Assembly (NCBI GenBank): GCA_963788085.1
Contig: CAWBFS010000071.1
Span: 1-64,000 of the forward strand
Source: AP-15 sp963788085
Lineage (GTDB): Bacteria > Pseudomonadota > Alphaproteobacteria > ATCC43930 > CGMCC-115725
DNA length: 64,000 nucleotides
Reading direction: 5' to 3'
Under the pieces are notes generated by a model, which saw only the letters and a program-made list of their open reading frames with translations, did not search any database and was not told where the DNA came from. The translations under genes and the position numbers were made by a program. This document shows, in pieces, positions 29,884 to 39,156 of the stretch (its first letter is position 1; the number at the start of each line of letters is the position of its first letter).

Positions 29884-31093
29884 GTGACCGAAGCCAGGCC
29901 AGGACCGCTCGCCGGCATTAAGATCCTCGATTTGACGACGGTCGTGCTCGGGCCGCTGGCGACGCAGATCCTTGGCGACCTCGGCGCCGAGGTGATCAAG
30001 ATCGAGGCGCCCGGCGGCGACATCATGCGCTATGCCGAGCCCGCCCGGCACCGCGAGATGGGCCATTTGTTCCTCAACCTCAATCGCAACAAGCGCTCGC
30101 TCGTGCTCGACCTGAAGCAGGCGGATGCGGCGCCGGTGCTGTTGGCTTTGGTCCGGCACAGCGATGTGTCTGATGCACAATATGCGGCCGCAGGCGATGG
30201 CGCGGCTCGGCTTTGGCTGGGAGCGGCTGCGCGAGGTCAACCCGCGCCTCGTCTACTGCTCGGCGCAAGGCTACGGGCAGGACGGCCCGTTCGCCGACCG
30301 GCCGGCCTTTGACGACATCATCCAGGGCGGCTGCGGACTGGTTGCGCTCGAAGCTGCGACAGGCGGCGAGGCGCGCTTCGTGCCGACCCTGATCGGCGAC
30401 AAGACCGTCGGGCTGACGATGGTCTATGCGGTGATGGCGGCGCTCTTGCAGCGCGAGCGCACCGGTGAGGGCCAGGCGGTCGAAGTGCCGATGCTGGAGA
30501 CGATGACTGCGTTCGTCATGGCCGAGCACATGGGCGGCCTGACCTTCGACCCGCCAAGTGGGGAGCCCGGCTATTCTCGGATGCTCGCGCCGGACCGTCG
30601 GCCGCACCGCACCGCGGACGGGCATATCTGTATCCTTCCCTACACCGATCGCCACTGGAGGGATTTTTTCGTCATTGCCGGGCGCCCGGAACTGGCCGAC
30701 GACCCGCGGCTTGCCGACGCGCAAACCAGGAGCCGGCACGTCGCCGAACTTTATGCGTTGATCGCCGAATGCGTGCGCGACGGGTCGACCGCATCCTGGC
30801 TCGAAAAGCTCAAATCGGCCGATATCCCGTCGGGACCGGTCAATCCGCTCGGCGGATTGCCGGCGGACGAGCACCTTGCCGCGGTGGAGATGTTCCCGCG
30901 GACCGACCATCCCACCGAAGGCAGCATCCGGATTGTCCGGCCGCCGGTGCGGTTCGGGGAGGCCGACTGCGCGCTGCGCCGTCCGGCGCCGCGATTGGGC
31001 GAGCATTCGCGCGAGATCCTGCGCGAAGCCGGGTTCGCCGATGACAAAATTGCGGATCTGCTCGCCCGCAAGGTCGCGCTCGAAGCGGACTAA
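29884..31093 (+). CDS. CaiB/BaiF (family III) CoA-transferase, one frameshift
   Basis: About 403 residues. N-terminus PGPLAGIKILDLTTVVLGPL then GDLGAEVIKIEAPGGD is the family signature, and ADRPAFDDIIQGGCGL and TGEGQAVEVPMLE follow. An extra T near 30169 (codons for DVLMHNM) breaks the frame between the first domain and the body. The enzyme moves CoA between carboxylic acids, the acid substrate being unknown. The dioxygenase 38 bp downstream on the same strand may act on the same compound. A fragment of a paralogue lies upstream of the toxin-antitoxin pair. Confidence 0.85.
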
Positions 31094-31131
31094 GTGTGAT
31101 AGGATGTCGGAAGCAATCCAAGGAGAGCGCG

Positions 31132-32019
31132 ATGGATCCCGTCCGATCGAACAACGGTCCCCGTTATAAGCATCTCGCCGACGAGCCGGCGCCGTACGAC
31201 ACGATTACGGTCGACAAGCTGACGCCGATCATCGGCGGCGAGATCGGCGGGGTCGATCTGTCGAGGCCGCTCGGCAACCGCACCCTCGACGAGATTCACC
31301 GCGCGCTCGCCGAAAATCTGGTGATCTTCTTCCGCGACCAGCATTTGACGGAGGACCAGCATCTCGCCTTTGGCCGGCTGTTCGGCGAGTTGCACCTCCA
31401 CCCGGCGGCGCCGCACGCGCCTGGCAAGCCCGAGCTGATGGTCATCCATGCCGACAAGGACTCGCCGCGCGCCAATGGCGAGGGGTGGCACACCGACGTC
31501 TCCTGCGACGAGGAGCCGCCGATGGGCAGCATCCTCTACATCCGGCAATGCCCGCCGCGCGGCGGCGACACCTTGTTCGCCAGCATGTACGCCGCCTATG
31601 AGGCGCTGTCGGACCGCATGAAGACCTATCTCGAGGGACTGACCGCGATCCATGACGGCGACCACTACCGCGGCCAATACGCCAATTACGGGATCGCCGA
31701 CAAGCCGAGCTATCCGCGCGCCGAGCATCCGGTCGTCCGCACCCATCCGGTGACCGGCAAAAAGGCGCTCTACGTCAACAAGGGCTTTACCCGGCGCATC
31801 CTCGGCGTCTCACGCGACGAGAGCGAGGGCATCCTGAACTATCTTTACGACCACATGGCCAACCCGCTGTTCCAGTGCCGGTTCCGCTGGCAGGAGAACT
31901 CGATCGCGTTCTGGGACAACCGCTGCGTACAGCACCACGCGATGTGGGACTACTGGCCGCACACGCGCTCCGGCCACCGTGTCACGGTCAAGGGCGACCG
32001 ACCCTTCTACCGGGCGTGA
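31132..32019 (+). CDS. TauD/TfdA-type Fe(II)/2-oxoglutarate dioxygenase
   Basis: 295 residues. ATG 31132 is preferred over 31096 since AAGGAGAGCG precedes it. The Fe site is seen as His and Asp in GEGWHTDVSC, with the distal His in WDNRCVQHHAMWDY and the 2-oxoglutarate Arg in TRSGHRVTVKG. The family hydroxylates taurine, alkyl sulfates, phenoxyacetates or chlorinated acids. Pairing with a CoA-transferase suggests catabolism of an organic acid. No sulfonate transporter is adjacent. Confidence 0.9.
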   Translation: MDPVRSNNGPRYKHLADEPAPYDTITVDKLTPIIGGEIGGVDLSRPLGNRTLDEIHRALAENLVIFFRDQHLTEDQHLAFGRLFGELHLHPAAPHAPGKPELMVIHADKDSPRANGEGWHTDVSCDEEPPMGSILYIRQCPPRGGDTLFASMYAAYEALSDRMKTYLEGLTAIHDGDHYRGQYANYGIADKPSYPRAEHPVVRTHPVTGKKALYVNKGFTRRILGVSRDESEGILNYLYDHMANPLFQCRFRWQENSIAFWDNRCVQHHAMWDYWPHTRSGHRVTVKGDRPFYRA

Positions 32020-32047
32020 GCCGCGGACCCCTTCTCCGGTTACTCAT

Positions 32048-32276
32048 ATGAGTGATGAACGCATTGACTTGGCCTATGTCGGCCGGGCGCTCCAACTCTT
32101 GACCGACGAAGTGGCGAGCCTGCGAGACGACATGCAGGTCTTGACTGCGATCGTCCATCGAACTCGACAACAGCCATACCCGATTGCTGACCGAGATCCG
32201 GGCAAGACATTCGCAAGTCAGCCGATTGGGAGATCGCGTCAGGCGGCTCGAAACGGCGGAAGAGAACGAGAAGTGA
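32048..32276 (+). CDS. Small helical/coiled-coil protein, probable frameshift
   Basis: MSDERIDLAYVGRALQLLTDEVASLRDDM opens the frame. Near 32150 it must shift to continue as NSHTRLLTEIRARHSQVSRLGDRVRRLETAEENEK and stop at 32276. The heptad-like spacing of Leu/Val in both halves supports one coiled coil of about 75 residues. Function unknown. It converges with the ATPase zeta gene. Confidence 0.5.
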
Positions 32277-32284
32277 CCTGATCT

Positions 32285-32605
32285 CTACTCCTTCATCAGC
32301 TGCTGCTTTGCCTGTTCGGCGAAGTGCTCGAGTTCGAACTGGACGCGAGCCGGGGTAAAGGTCGGATCCTTGGCGCCGAGATCGTCGGCCACTTTGCTGA
32401 CCACATGCTTGTCGCCGCCCGGTTCGAACTGGGCGTCGACAACCCGCTTGACATAGTCCTCGGCGGCGTCGCCGAGCAGGCCCAGACGCTCTGCCGCCCA
32501 AAGCCCCAACAATCGGTTCCGCCGGGCGGTGACCTTGAATTTGAACTCCTGATCGTGCTTGAACCGAGCCTCGAATTCCTTCTCTCGGTCGGCCAGAGTA
32601 GGCAT
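32285..32605 (-). CDS. ATPase inhibitor subunit zeta (DUF1476)
   Basis: 106 residues, full length for the family: ADREKEFEARFKHDQEFKFKVTARRNRLLGLWAAE at the N-terminus (inhibitory region) and a four-helix core ending VQFELEHFAEQAKQQLMKE. In Paracoccus the zeta protein inserts its N-terminus into F1-ATPase and blocks ATP hydrolysis. The family is restricted to alphaproteobacteria and is the best lineage marker in this window. No other ATP synthase genes lie nearby, as is usual. Confidence 0.93.
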   Translation of the reverse strand: MPTLADREKEFEARFKHDQEFKFKVTARRNRLLGLWAAERLGLLGDAAEDYVKRVVDAQFEPGGDKHVVSKVADDLGAKDPTFTPARVQFELEHFAEQAKQQLMKE

Positions 32606-32677
32606 GGCGCTTCCATTTCAATCGATGCGGCGGAAGACAAAATAACACACCTTCGCGGCTCCAGGGCTAGAACGTAA

Positions 32678-33424
32678 ATGTGCACGTTGGTGATCTTGCG
32701 GCGGCCGGAGCATCGCTGGCCGGTGCTGATCGGGGCCAATCGCGACGAGATGATCGACCGGCCATGGGAGCCGCCCGGCCGCCATTGGCCGGACCGGCCG
32801 GAAGTCGTGGCGGGGCTCGACGCGCTCGCCGGCGGGTCGTGGCTCGGGGTCAATGATTGGGGCGTCGCCGCCGCCGTCCTCAACCGGCACGGCTCGCTGG
32901 GCCCGGCGCCCGGCCAGCGTTCGCGCGGCGAGCTGGTTCTCGAGGCGCTCGACCATGCCGATGCGGTCGCTGCCGCCGAGGCCCTCTCGCATCTCGACCC
33001 CGCAGCCTATCGCACCTTCAACCTGATCGTCGCCGACGAGCGCGATGCCTTCTGGCTGCGTCATGCCGGCGGCGCCCGGATCGAACTGCATCCCCTCAAG
33101 GACGGGCTGTCGATGATTGCCGCGGGCGATCTCGACGACCTCGGCACGCGGCGGCTGGAATTGGCGCTGCCGGCGTTTCGGGCATGGCCCGTGCCCGACC
33201 CCGATCGCGACGATTGGTCGGCATGGGAATCGCTGCTCGGCAGCACCCGGGCGCCGCCGGGCGAGCCGGCCACCGCGGCGATGCGCTTCCGGTCGGACGG
33301 GTACGGGACGGTGTCGAGCGCAGTGATCGCCCTTCCCTCGCTCGGCGAGCCGGACCGCCGGCCGATCTTCCGCTTCGCCGGGTGGCTGCCCGAGGTCACA
33401 CCCTGGCGCAACATCCTTTCCTGA
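32678..33424 (+). CDS. NRDE (TANGO2-like) family protein
   Basis: 248 residues starting MCTLVIL, the N-terminal Cys being the presumed Ntn-type nucleophile after Met removal. The family-naming motif ANRDEMIDRPWEPP lies at about residues 23-36, then GGSWLGVNDWGVAAAVLNR, both conserved from bacteria to human TANGO2. The biochemical role is unsettled, with proposed links to heme or lipid handling. It is followed after 16 bp by purS, on the same strand. Confidence 0.9.
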   Translation: MCTLVILRRPEHRWPVLIGANRDEMIDRPWEPPGRHWPDRPEVVAGLDALAGGSWLGVNDWGVAAAVLNRHGSLGPAPGQRSRGELVLEALDHADAVAAAEALSHLDPAAYRTFNLIVADERDAFWLRHAGGARIELHPLKDGLSMIAAGDLDDLGTRRLELALPAFRAWPVPDPDRDDWSAWESLLGSTRAPPGEPATAAMRFRSDGYGTVSSAVIALPSLGEPDRRPIFRFAGWLPEVTPWRNILS

Positions 33425-33440
33425 GCGACGAGGAGCGGAA

Positions 33441-33683
33441 ATGAAGGCGTTGGTTCACGTGAAGCTGAAGGCGGGGGTGCTCGACCCGCAAGGCAAGGCG
33501 ATCGGCAATGCGCTTGCCGGATTGGGGTTCACCGGGATCGGCGAGGTGCGGCAGGGCAAGCTGATCGAATTGGAGCTCGAAGAAACCGACGCGGCCCGCG
33601 CCCGCGAGCGGGTCGAAGCGATGTGCCGCGAGCTTCTCGCCAACCCGGTGATCGAAGACTATGCGATCGAGTTCTCGCCTTAA
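33441..33683 (+). CDS. purS: Phosphoribosylformylglycinamidine synthase subunit PurS
   Basis: 80 residues, the usual PurS length. MKALVHVKLKAGVLDPQGKAI and GIGEVRQGKLIELEL are typical, and NPVIEDYAIEF closes the domain. PurS bridges PurQ and PurL in step four of purine synthesis. Here it stands apart from purQ, purL or purC, which are not in the window. The stop overlaps by 3 bases that of the convergent histidine kinase. Confidence 0.92.
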   Translation: MKALVHVKLKAGVLDPQGKAIGNALAGLGFTGIGEVRQGKLIELELEETDAARARERVEAMCRELLANPVIEDYAIEFSP

Positions 33684-35714
33684 CTCGCTGCCCGAAGCAG
33701 ACCTCCTGCCAGCACCTCTTCGAGCTTTTGCCCCAGTGCTGCCGGGCGATAGGGCTTCGCGATGAACGGAAACTCGACGCGGGCCGAACGCAACTGGTTC
33801 GCCTCGCGCGCATAACCCGAACTCAGCAGGACCTTGAGGTCGGGCCGCAGGCGGGAGGCCTGGCGCGCCAAGTCGGTTCCGCTTACTCCCGCCGGCATGA
33901 CAATGTCGGTGAACAAAAGATCGACCGACTGGTCGCGGCTGAGGATCGCCAACGCTTCCGGGCCATTGGCCGCGACCAAAGTTTGATAGCCGAGATCCGA
34001 CAGGATGCCGACGATCATCTCGCGCACATCCGGGTCGTCCTCGACGACGAGGATCGTCGCGGCGGCAGGCGGCGTCCTGTCGAGCCCTTCATGCAAGTCC
34101 GCGCCGGCCGCGGCCTGCCCCTCGGCGCGCGGAATGCAGATCCGGACCGTCGTGCCCTTGCCGACTTTGCTCTCGATGCGCGCGACGCCACCCGATTGTC
34201 TGGCAAATCCGTAGACTTGGCTGAGGCCCAAACCCGTGCCTTTGCCGACCTCTTTGGTGGTGTAGAACGGTTCGAACGCCCTTTCCAACACGTCGGCGGA
34301 CATCCCGCATCCCGTGTCGGATACCGAGAGCGCGACATAATCGCCGGCGGGCTGATCGACCGCGTCGGCGGCTGTCGTCACATTCTCGGTGCGAAAGATC
34401 AGGCGGCCCGATCTGTTCATCGCGTCGCGCGCATTCGCGGCAAGGTTCAGTATGGCGGCGCCGAATTGAGCGGGGTCGATCCGACAAGGCCAAACCTCGT
34501 CTTGCAGCGCGAGCGCGATTTCGACGCCCTCGCCAACCGTCCTCTGGCATAACATCAGGTTTTCCCGCAGCAGATCGTTGATGCTGACGATCTGCGGCCG
34601 GATCTCCTGCCGTCGTGAGAAGGCGAGCAGATGCTCGGTCAGCCGGGCGCCCCGCGAAGCCGCGCGCAGCGCCCCCTCGGCGTAGCGTCTGCCGCGATCG
34701 CCCGCCGGCAGCAGGTTCGCCAGCATCTCCAGATTGCCGATGATCGCGGTCAGCAAATTGTTGAAATCATGGGCAACACCGCCGGTAAGTTGGCCAATCG
34801 CCTCCATCTTTTGGGCCTGGCGAAGCTGCTCTTCGGCTGCCTTCCGCTCGGTCAGATCGCGCGTTATTTTGGCAAAGCCGATCAGCTGGCCCGTGCCGTC
34901 GTGGATCGCATCAATGACCACATTCGCCCAGAACCTGGTCCCGTCCTTGCGCACCCGCCAACCCTCGGCCTCGAATTTGCCCGTGCGCCTCGCGGTCTCC
35001 AGTACCCTCCCCGGCAATCCGTCCTGCCGATCCTCTTCCGTATAGAATTGCGAGAAGTGGCGCCCGATGATCTCTTCGGCGGCGTAGCCCTTGATCCGCG
35101 CCGCACCCGCGTTCCAGTTCGTCACAAACCCGTTCGGGTCGAGCATGAAGATTGCGTAGTCCGCCACTCCTTGAACCAGCAGGCGAAACCGCTCTTCGCT
35201 GGCGCGAAGCTCGGTAAACGCCTGCGTGATCAGCTGTGAGCGCTGTTCGACCCGCTGTTCCAGCGTGTCGTTGAGCTGTCTGATGGCCTCCTCGGCCTGC
35301 TTTGCGGTCGGTGATGTCGACCAGCACATTGACGGCCCCGATCAGCGCCCCGGAACTGTCGTGCAACGGCGTCGGGTAGGGCAGCAGGTGGACGCGTGTG
35401 CCGTCGGGCCGCTCCGCGATCACCTCGACGCCCCTGACCGGCCGGTCTTCCCGCAACGCGACAGCCATCGGGCACTCGTCGTGGGGCAGCGGCGTGCCGT
35501 CCGGACGGCACAGACGCCAGCTGACGCACCACAGATCGCGGCCCAGCTCCGGCCGGCGACCGGCAAGCTCGACCGCAGCCTCGTTAAAAAAGGTGATCCG
35601 CCCGGCAGCGTCGGTCGTATAGACCGCCGCAGGCAAGGCTTCGAGAAGCTGACGCCATGCCTCGGGGGCCGCCGCGGAGCCGTCGAGCCGGTTACCATGA
35701 GCCGGAGAGGACAC
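33680..35714 (-). CDS. PAS-PAS hybrid histidine kinase with receiver domain, one frameshift
   Basis: About 677 residues. PAS 1 (about 18-130, LEALPAAVYTTDAAGRITFFNEA) with PAC, coiled coil, PAS 2 (FRLLVQGVADYAIFMLDPNGFV), HisKA with phospho-acceptor His in GGVAHDFNNLLTAIIG, HATPase with DTGCGMS and GTGLGLSQVYGF, then a receiver with ILVVEDDPDVREMI and phospho-Asp in LLFTDIVMPAGVSG. An extra base in TTT (35301-35303) splits PAS 1 from the rest. There is no membrane segment, so it is a cytoplasmic sensor. No partner regulator is adjacent. Confidence 0.88.
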
Positions 35715-35826
35715 TTATCGACGTCTTTCCTCGACGCGGGAGCAGCTGTGATCGTCGCCGCGCCGATGCGGCACGTCGCAGCGATCGAACACTACTGGCG
35801 CCGATAGGGTTCCCGCACCATCGGAG

Positions 35827-37068
35827 TTATTTTCTCGCCTCCGGGTACGGGTAGATCATGTCACCGGTTTTGTATTGGGCGGGCGCCAGGATTTTAACCG
35901 TCGTCGGCCCGCGGAACTGCTCGACATCGTGCCCCTTGATGCCGTGGTACTGCACCCAGATCGGCCGCGCCTCGGTCCATTCGCCGTCGGGACCGAAGGC
36001 GATATCGCCCTCGATTGTGTGGAACGGGTGCGAGTGCAGGTATTCGGCGAGTTTGTCGTCGTCGAGGGACTTTGTCGCGGTGATCGCGTCGCCGAGGATC
36101 TGCAATTCGCTATAGGCAAAGGGCGGCAGGAAATAGCCGAGCAGGTCGACCCCTTCGGCCGGCGCCCTCGCCTGATATTTCTTGATGAAATCCATGACGC
36201 CGGGGAATTGCATTGTCGGGACCGGCTCCCACAAATCGACATTGACGATGCCGTTGGCGGCCTCGCCGAGCTGCATCTTGATCGCCGCCGCCGACAGTCC
36301 GGCAAGGCCGCCGCCGAGCATTTTGGCGTCGAGGCCGAGTTCGCCGACCGAACGGAGGAAGCCGACGGTGTCCGACGGATAGGCCGAGACATAGACGAGA
36401 TCCGGCTGCGCCGCCTGGACGGCGCGAACGATCGGCGTGAAGTCGACCGTGGTCGGCGGCCACGCCCGATCGTACACGATGTCGATCCCTCTCGCCTTGG
36501 CGTGCCCGCGCGCGCTTTCTGCCGCCTTGTGCTGGAATTCGGCGTCGGTGGCGACGATCCCGACCGTCCTCGGCTTCGGGTTCTGCGCCGCCGCCAGGTC
36601 GAACCAGCCCTCGGCAAAAGTCTTCACCGGCTCGGGGCCGAAGGGCAGCATCGAGAAGTATTTCGGATAATGGAAATTGTCGTTGGCCGCCAGCGCGAAC
36701 AGGCCGAAGAACAGCCGGTTGTGCGAGATCGCGACCGGCATCGCCGGCACCACCAGATTGGTGCCGTAGCTCGAAATCAACAGGTCGACCTTGTCGATGT
36801 CGATCAGCTTCGTGTAGATGGCCGGCACCAGCGATGGGTTGCTCTGGTCGTCGTAATAGACCAGCTTGACCGGCCGGCCGAGCAGGCCGCCCTCGGCATT
36901 GACCTCCTCTTCCCAGATCTTGAAAGCGAGCAGCCCGGTCTTGCCGACGACGGCAAAGGGGCCGGTCAATTCCATGCTGAAGCCGATCTTGATCGGCTCC
37001 GCCGCCTGGACCGCTGCTGCTCCCCCCAGGAGCATTGCACCGAACAGCATGCGCGAGAAGTATTTCAT
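35827..37068 (-). CDS. ABC-type substrate-binding protein (branched-chain amino acid / peripla_BP_6 type)
   Basis: 413 residues with a signal peptide (1-22, MKYFSRMLFGAMLLGGAAAVQA) and the periplasmic-binding fold type I (IKIGFSMELTGPFAVVGKTG, NAEGGLLGRPVKLVYYDDQSNP). Its ATG overlaps the otnC stop by 4 bases (ATGA), so it is the third gene of the otnK-otnC operon. That context predicts delivery of a four-carbon sugar acid, although the family name suggests amino acids. No permease or ATPase gene is in the window. Confidence 0.85.
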   Translation of the reverse strand: MKYFSRMLFGAMLLGGAAAVQAAEPIKIGFSMELTGPFAVVGKTGLLAFKIWEEEVNAEGGLLGRPVKLVYYDDQSNPSLVPAIYTKLIDIDKVDLLISSYGTNLVVPAMPVAISHNRLFFGLFALAANDNFHYPKYFSMLPFGPEPVKTFAEGWFDLAAAQNPKPRTVGIVATDAEFQHKAAESARGHAKARGIDIVYDRAWPPTTVDFTPIVRAVQAAQPDLVYVSAYPSDTVGFLRSVGELGLDAKMLGGGLAGLSAAAIKMQLGEAANGIVNVDLWEPVPTMQFPGVMDFIKKYQARAPAEGVDLLGYFLPPFAYSELQILGDAITATKSLDDDKLAEYLHSHPFHTIEGDIAFGPDGEWTEARPIWVQYHGIKGHDVEQFRGPTTVKILAPAQYKTGDMIYPYPEARK

Positions 37069-37685
37069 CCCTGCAGCTCCATGACTTGCGACGGCGTCAG
37101 ATAGCGGGTCTCGGCGCCGCGCAGCAGCAGGTAGAGTTTCGCGGTCTCCTCCAGCTCCTCGATCGCGTTGACGGCGGCGTCGAGGTTCGACCCGGCGACG
37201 ACCGGGCCGTGATTGGCGAGCAGGACCGCGTGATGCCTGCCGGCGAAGCCGCGCACCGCTTCGGCGAGCGCCAGATCGCCCGGGCGGAAATAAGGGACGA
37301 GCGGCAATCGGCCGACCCGCATCACGTAGTAAGCCGTAATCGGCGGCAAGACGTCTTCCGGGTCGATTTCGGCGAGGCAGGAGACCGCGACCGAATGCGT
37401 CGAATGCAGATGCACGACCGCGCCGGTGGCGGGCCGCTCCTCGTACATCACACGGTGCAGGAAACTTTCCTTGGTCGGCGCGTCGCCCGAGACGAGGCGG
37501 CCGTCATGGTCGAGCTTCGACAGCCGCGCCGGGTCGAGGCGGCCGAGTGAGGCGTTGGTCGGCGTCATCAGCCAACCCTCCTCGGTCTTGACGCTAATGT
37601 TGCCGGAAGAACCGGCGGTCAGGCCGCGCGCAAAAATCGACGCCCCGATCGCACAGATCTCTTCCTGCATTTTTGTTTCGTTCAT
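37065..37685 (-). CDS. otnC: 3-oxo-tetronate 4-phosphate decarboxylase (class II aldolase fold)
   Basis: 206 residues. Class II aldolase/adducin motifs: GLTAGSSGNISVKTEEGWLMTPTNAS near the start, zinc ligands in VVHLHSTHSVAVSC and ANHGPVVAG. OtnC removes CO2 from 3-oxo-tetronate 4-phosphate to give dihydroxyacetone phosphate. The assignment rests on fold plus operon with the kinase otnK; the family also has fuculose- and ribulose-phosphate aldolases. It starts at ATG 37685, with GGAG a few bases upstream. Confidence 0.85.
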   Translation of the reverse strand: MNETKMQEEICAIGASIFARGLTAGSSGNISVKTEEGWLMTPTNASLGRLDPARLSKLDHDGRLVSGDAPTKESFLHRVMYEERPATGAVVHLHSTHSVAVSCLAEIDPEDVLPPITAYYVMRVGRLPLVPYFRPGDLALAEAVRGFAGRHHAVLLANHGPVVAGSNLDAAVNAIEELEETAKLYLLLRGAETRYLTPSQVMELQG

Positions 37686-37712
37686 CCAACGTCTCCTCCG
37701 AAGAACTAACGC

Positions 37713-37798
37713 TTTAACGCGGAGGTCGCAGAGTATTCGCGGAGGTCACGAAGGCGCCTTTGCGTCCTCTGCGCATCCTTAGCGTCCTTTGCGTTAAA
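37713..37798. repeat. Imperfect palindrome between otnK and otnC
   Basis: TTTAACGC (37713-37720) mirrors GCGTTAAA (37791-37798), with inner CGCAGAG / CTCTGCG and repeated GCGGAGG or CGTCCT words. It is typical extragenic repeat DNA and could tune expression between the two operon genes. Confidence 0.6.
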
Positions 37799-37802
37799 AT
37801 GT

Positions 37803-39086
37803 TTATTTTGCAATCGCTTCGTCGAGTACTGTAAAAGCGCGCAGGAAGAAGTCGGGCGCGCCGAAATTGCCGGATTTGAGCGCCAACGCCAGAGGCGGCT
37901 CGCCGAGCGTCATGGTCCACGGCACGCCGGGATCGATCTGCCGGCCGATGCGCAGCCCGGTGACGCCGAGCGCGTGGACGATCGCCCCGGCAGTTTCGCC
38001 GCCGGCGATGACAAACCGCCGCGCCCCTTTTTCGGCAAGGCCGGCGGCAATCGCGGCGAGAGTTTGCTCGACCAGTGCGCCTGCGCGTTCGCGGCCGATC
38101 ACCTCCTGGATCGCGGCGACCTCCTCGGGCGGCGCTGTCGCGCTGATCAGGACCGGCCGTTCGCCCAGCTGCGGCGTCGCCCAGGCGAGCGCCTCCTCGA
38201 CAATCTCGCGCCCTGCCGCCGCCGCGATCGGGTCGATGGTGAAGAGCGGCGCGCGCTCGCGCATATAGGCGACCTGGGCGCGCGTCGCTTCCGAGCACGA
38301 CCCCGACAGCACCACAGCGGCGCCTGCGATCGGCGGCAGCGCATCGGCGGCGGCGCTATCGCCGATCAGGCCTTCGCGGCGGAAATTCTCTGGCAGCCCC
38401 AACGCGATCCCCGAGCCGCCGGTGATCAGCGGGAAATCGGCCGCGGCCTCGCCTATCGCTTCGAGATTATCGTCGTCGATCGCATCGACGATCGCGTGCC
38501 GAAAACCGGCCTTTCGCAGCGACGCGAAGGCGTCGCGGATGGCCGCCGCGCCGTGAGACACATCGTATTGCGGAACGAGGCCAACTTTGCCGCGGCACTG
38601 ACGCTGCAGGACGCGCACGAGGCTCGGATCGCGCATCGGCGTCAACGGGTGGTCGCGCATGCTCGATTCGGACAGCAGCACGTCGCCGACGAACAGATAG
38701 CCCAGGTAAATTGTCCGCCCGTTTTCGGGAAAAGCCGGACAGAACAGGGTAAAGTCGGTGCCGAGCGCCTCCATCAGCGCCTCGGCCACGGGTCCGATAT
38801 TGCCGGCATCGGTCGAATTGAAGGTCGAACAATATTTGAACAGGATCTGCCGCGCGCCTGCCTTTTGGAGCCAAGCTAGCGCCGAGAGGCTCTTCTCGAT
38901 CGCCTCGACGGCCGGGATCGTCCGGTTCTTCAGCGCGACGACGACCGCCTCGGTGTCAGCCACTTCCGTGCCCGGCGATGGCACGTCGATCAGCTGCACC
39001 GTGCGCATCCCCCGCCGCACCAAGGTGTTGCACAGATCGGTGGCGCCGGTGAAATCGTCGGCAATCGCTCCCAACAATACCGTCAT
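37803..39086 (-). CDS. otnK: 3-oxo-tetronate kinase (four-carbon acid-sugar kinase)
   Basis: 427 residues from ATG 39086, preceded by GGGAGGGCGCC; longer upstream frames lack a ribosome site. N-terminal substrate domain LLGAIADDFTGATDLCNTLVRRGM and C-terminal nucleotide domain with RFVIAGGETAGAIVHALGV and the GxPW...LKSGNFG end define the DUF1537 (four-carbon acid sugar kinase) family. It phosphorylates 3-oxo-tetronate at C4, between OtnI and OtnC. It is divergent from otnI across a 70-bp gap. Confidence 0.92.
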   Translation of the reverse strand: MTVLLGAIADDFTGATDLCNTLVRRGMRTVQLIDVPSPGTEVADTEAVVVALKNRTIPAVEAIEKSLSALAWLQKAGARQILFKYCSTFNSTDAGNIGPVAEALMEALGTDFTLFCPAFPENGRTIYLGYLFVGDVLLSESSMRDHPLTPMRDPSLVRVLQRQCRGKVGLVPQYDVSHGAAAIRDAFASLRKAGFRHAIVDAIDDDNLEAIGEAAADFPLITGGSGIALGLPENFRREGLIGDSAAADALPPIAGAAVVLSGSCSEATRAQVAYMRERAPLFTIDPIAAAAGREIVEEALAWATPQLGERPVLISATAPPEEVAAIQEVIGRERAGALVEQTLAAIAAGLAEKGARRFVIAGGETAGAIVHALGVTGLRIGRQIDPGVPWTMTLGEPPLALALKSGNFGAPDFFLRAFTVLDEAIAK

Positions 39087-39110
39087 GGCGCCCTCCCGCG
39101 GGAGTCTTGT

Positions 39111-39121
39111 GTTACAGTAAC
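39111..39121. promoter_or_regulatory. Candidate operator between otnK and otnI
   Basis: A perfect palindrome GTTAC-A-GTAAC lies in the 70-bp intergenic region shared by the divergent otnK and otnI genes. Its position suits a repressor that controls both directions. No regulator gene is adjacent. Confidence 0.35.
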
Positions 39122-39156
39122 CTCCCGCCGTCGCGGCCGCAAACAAGGACACTGCC

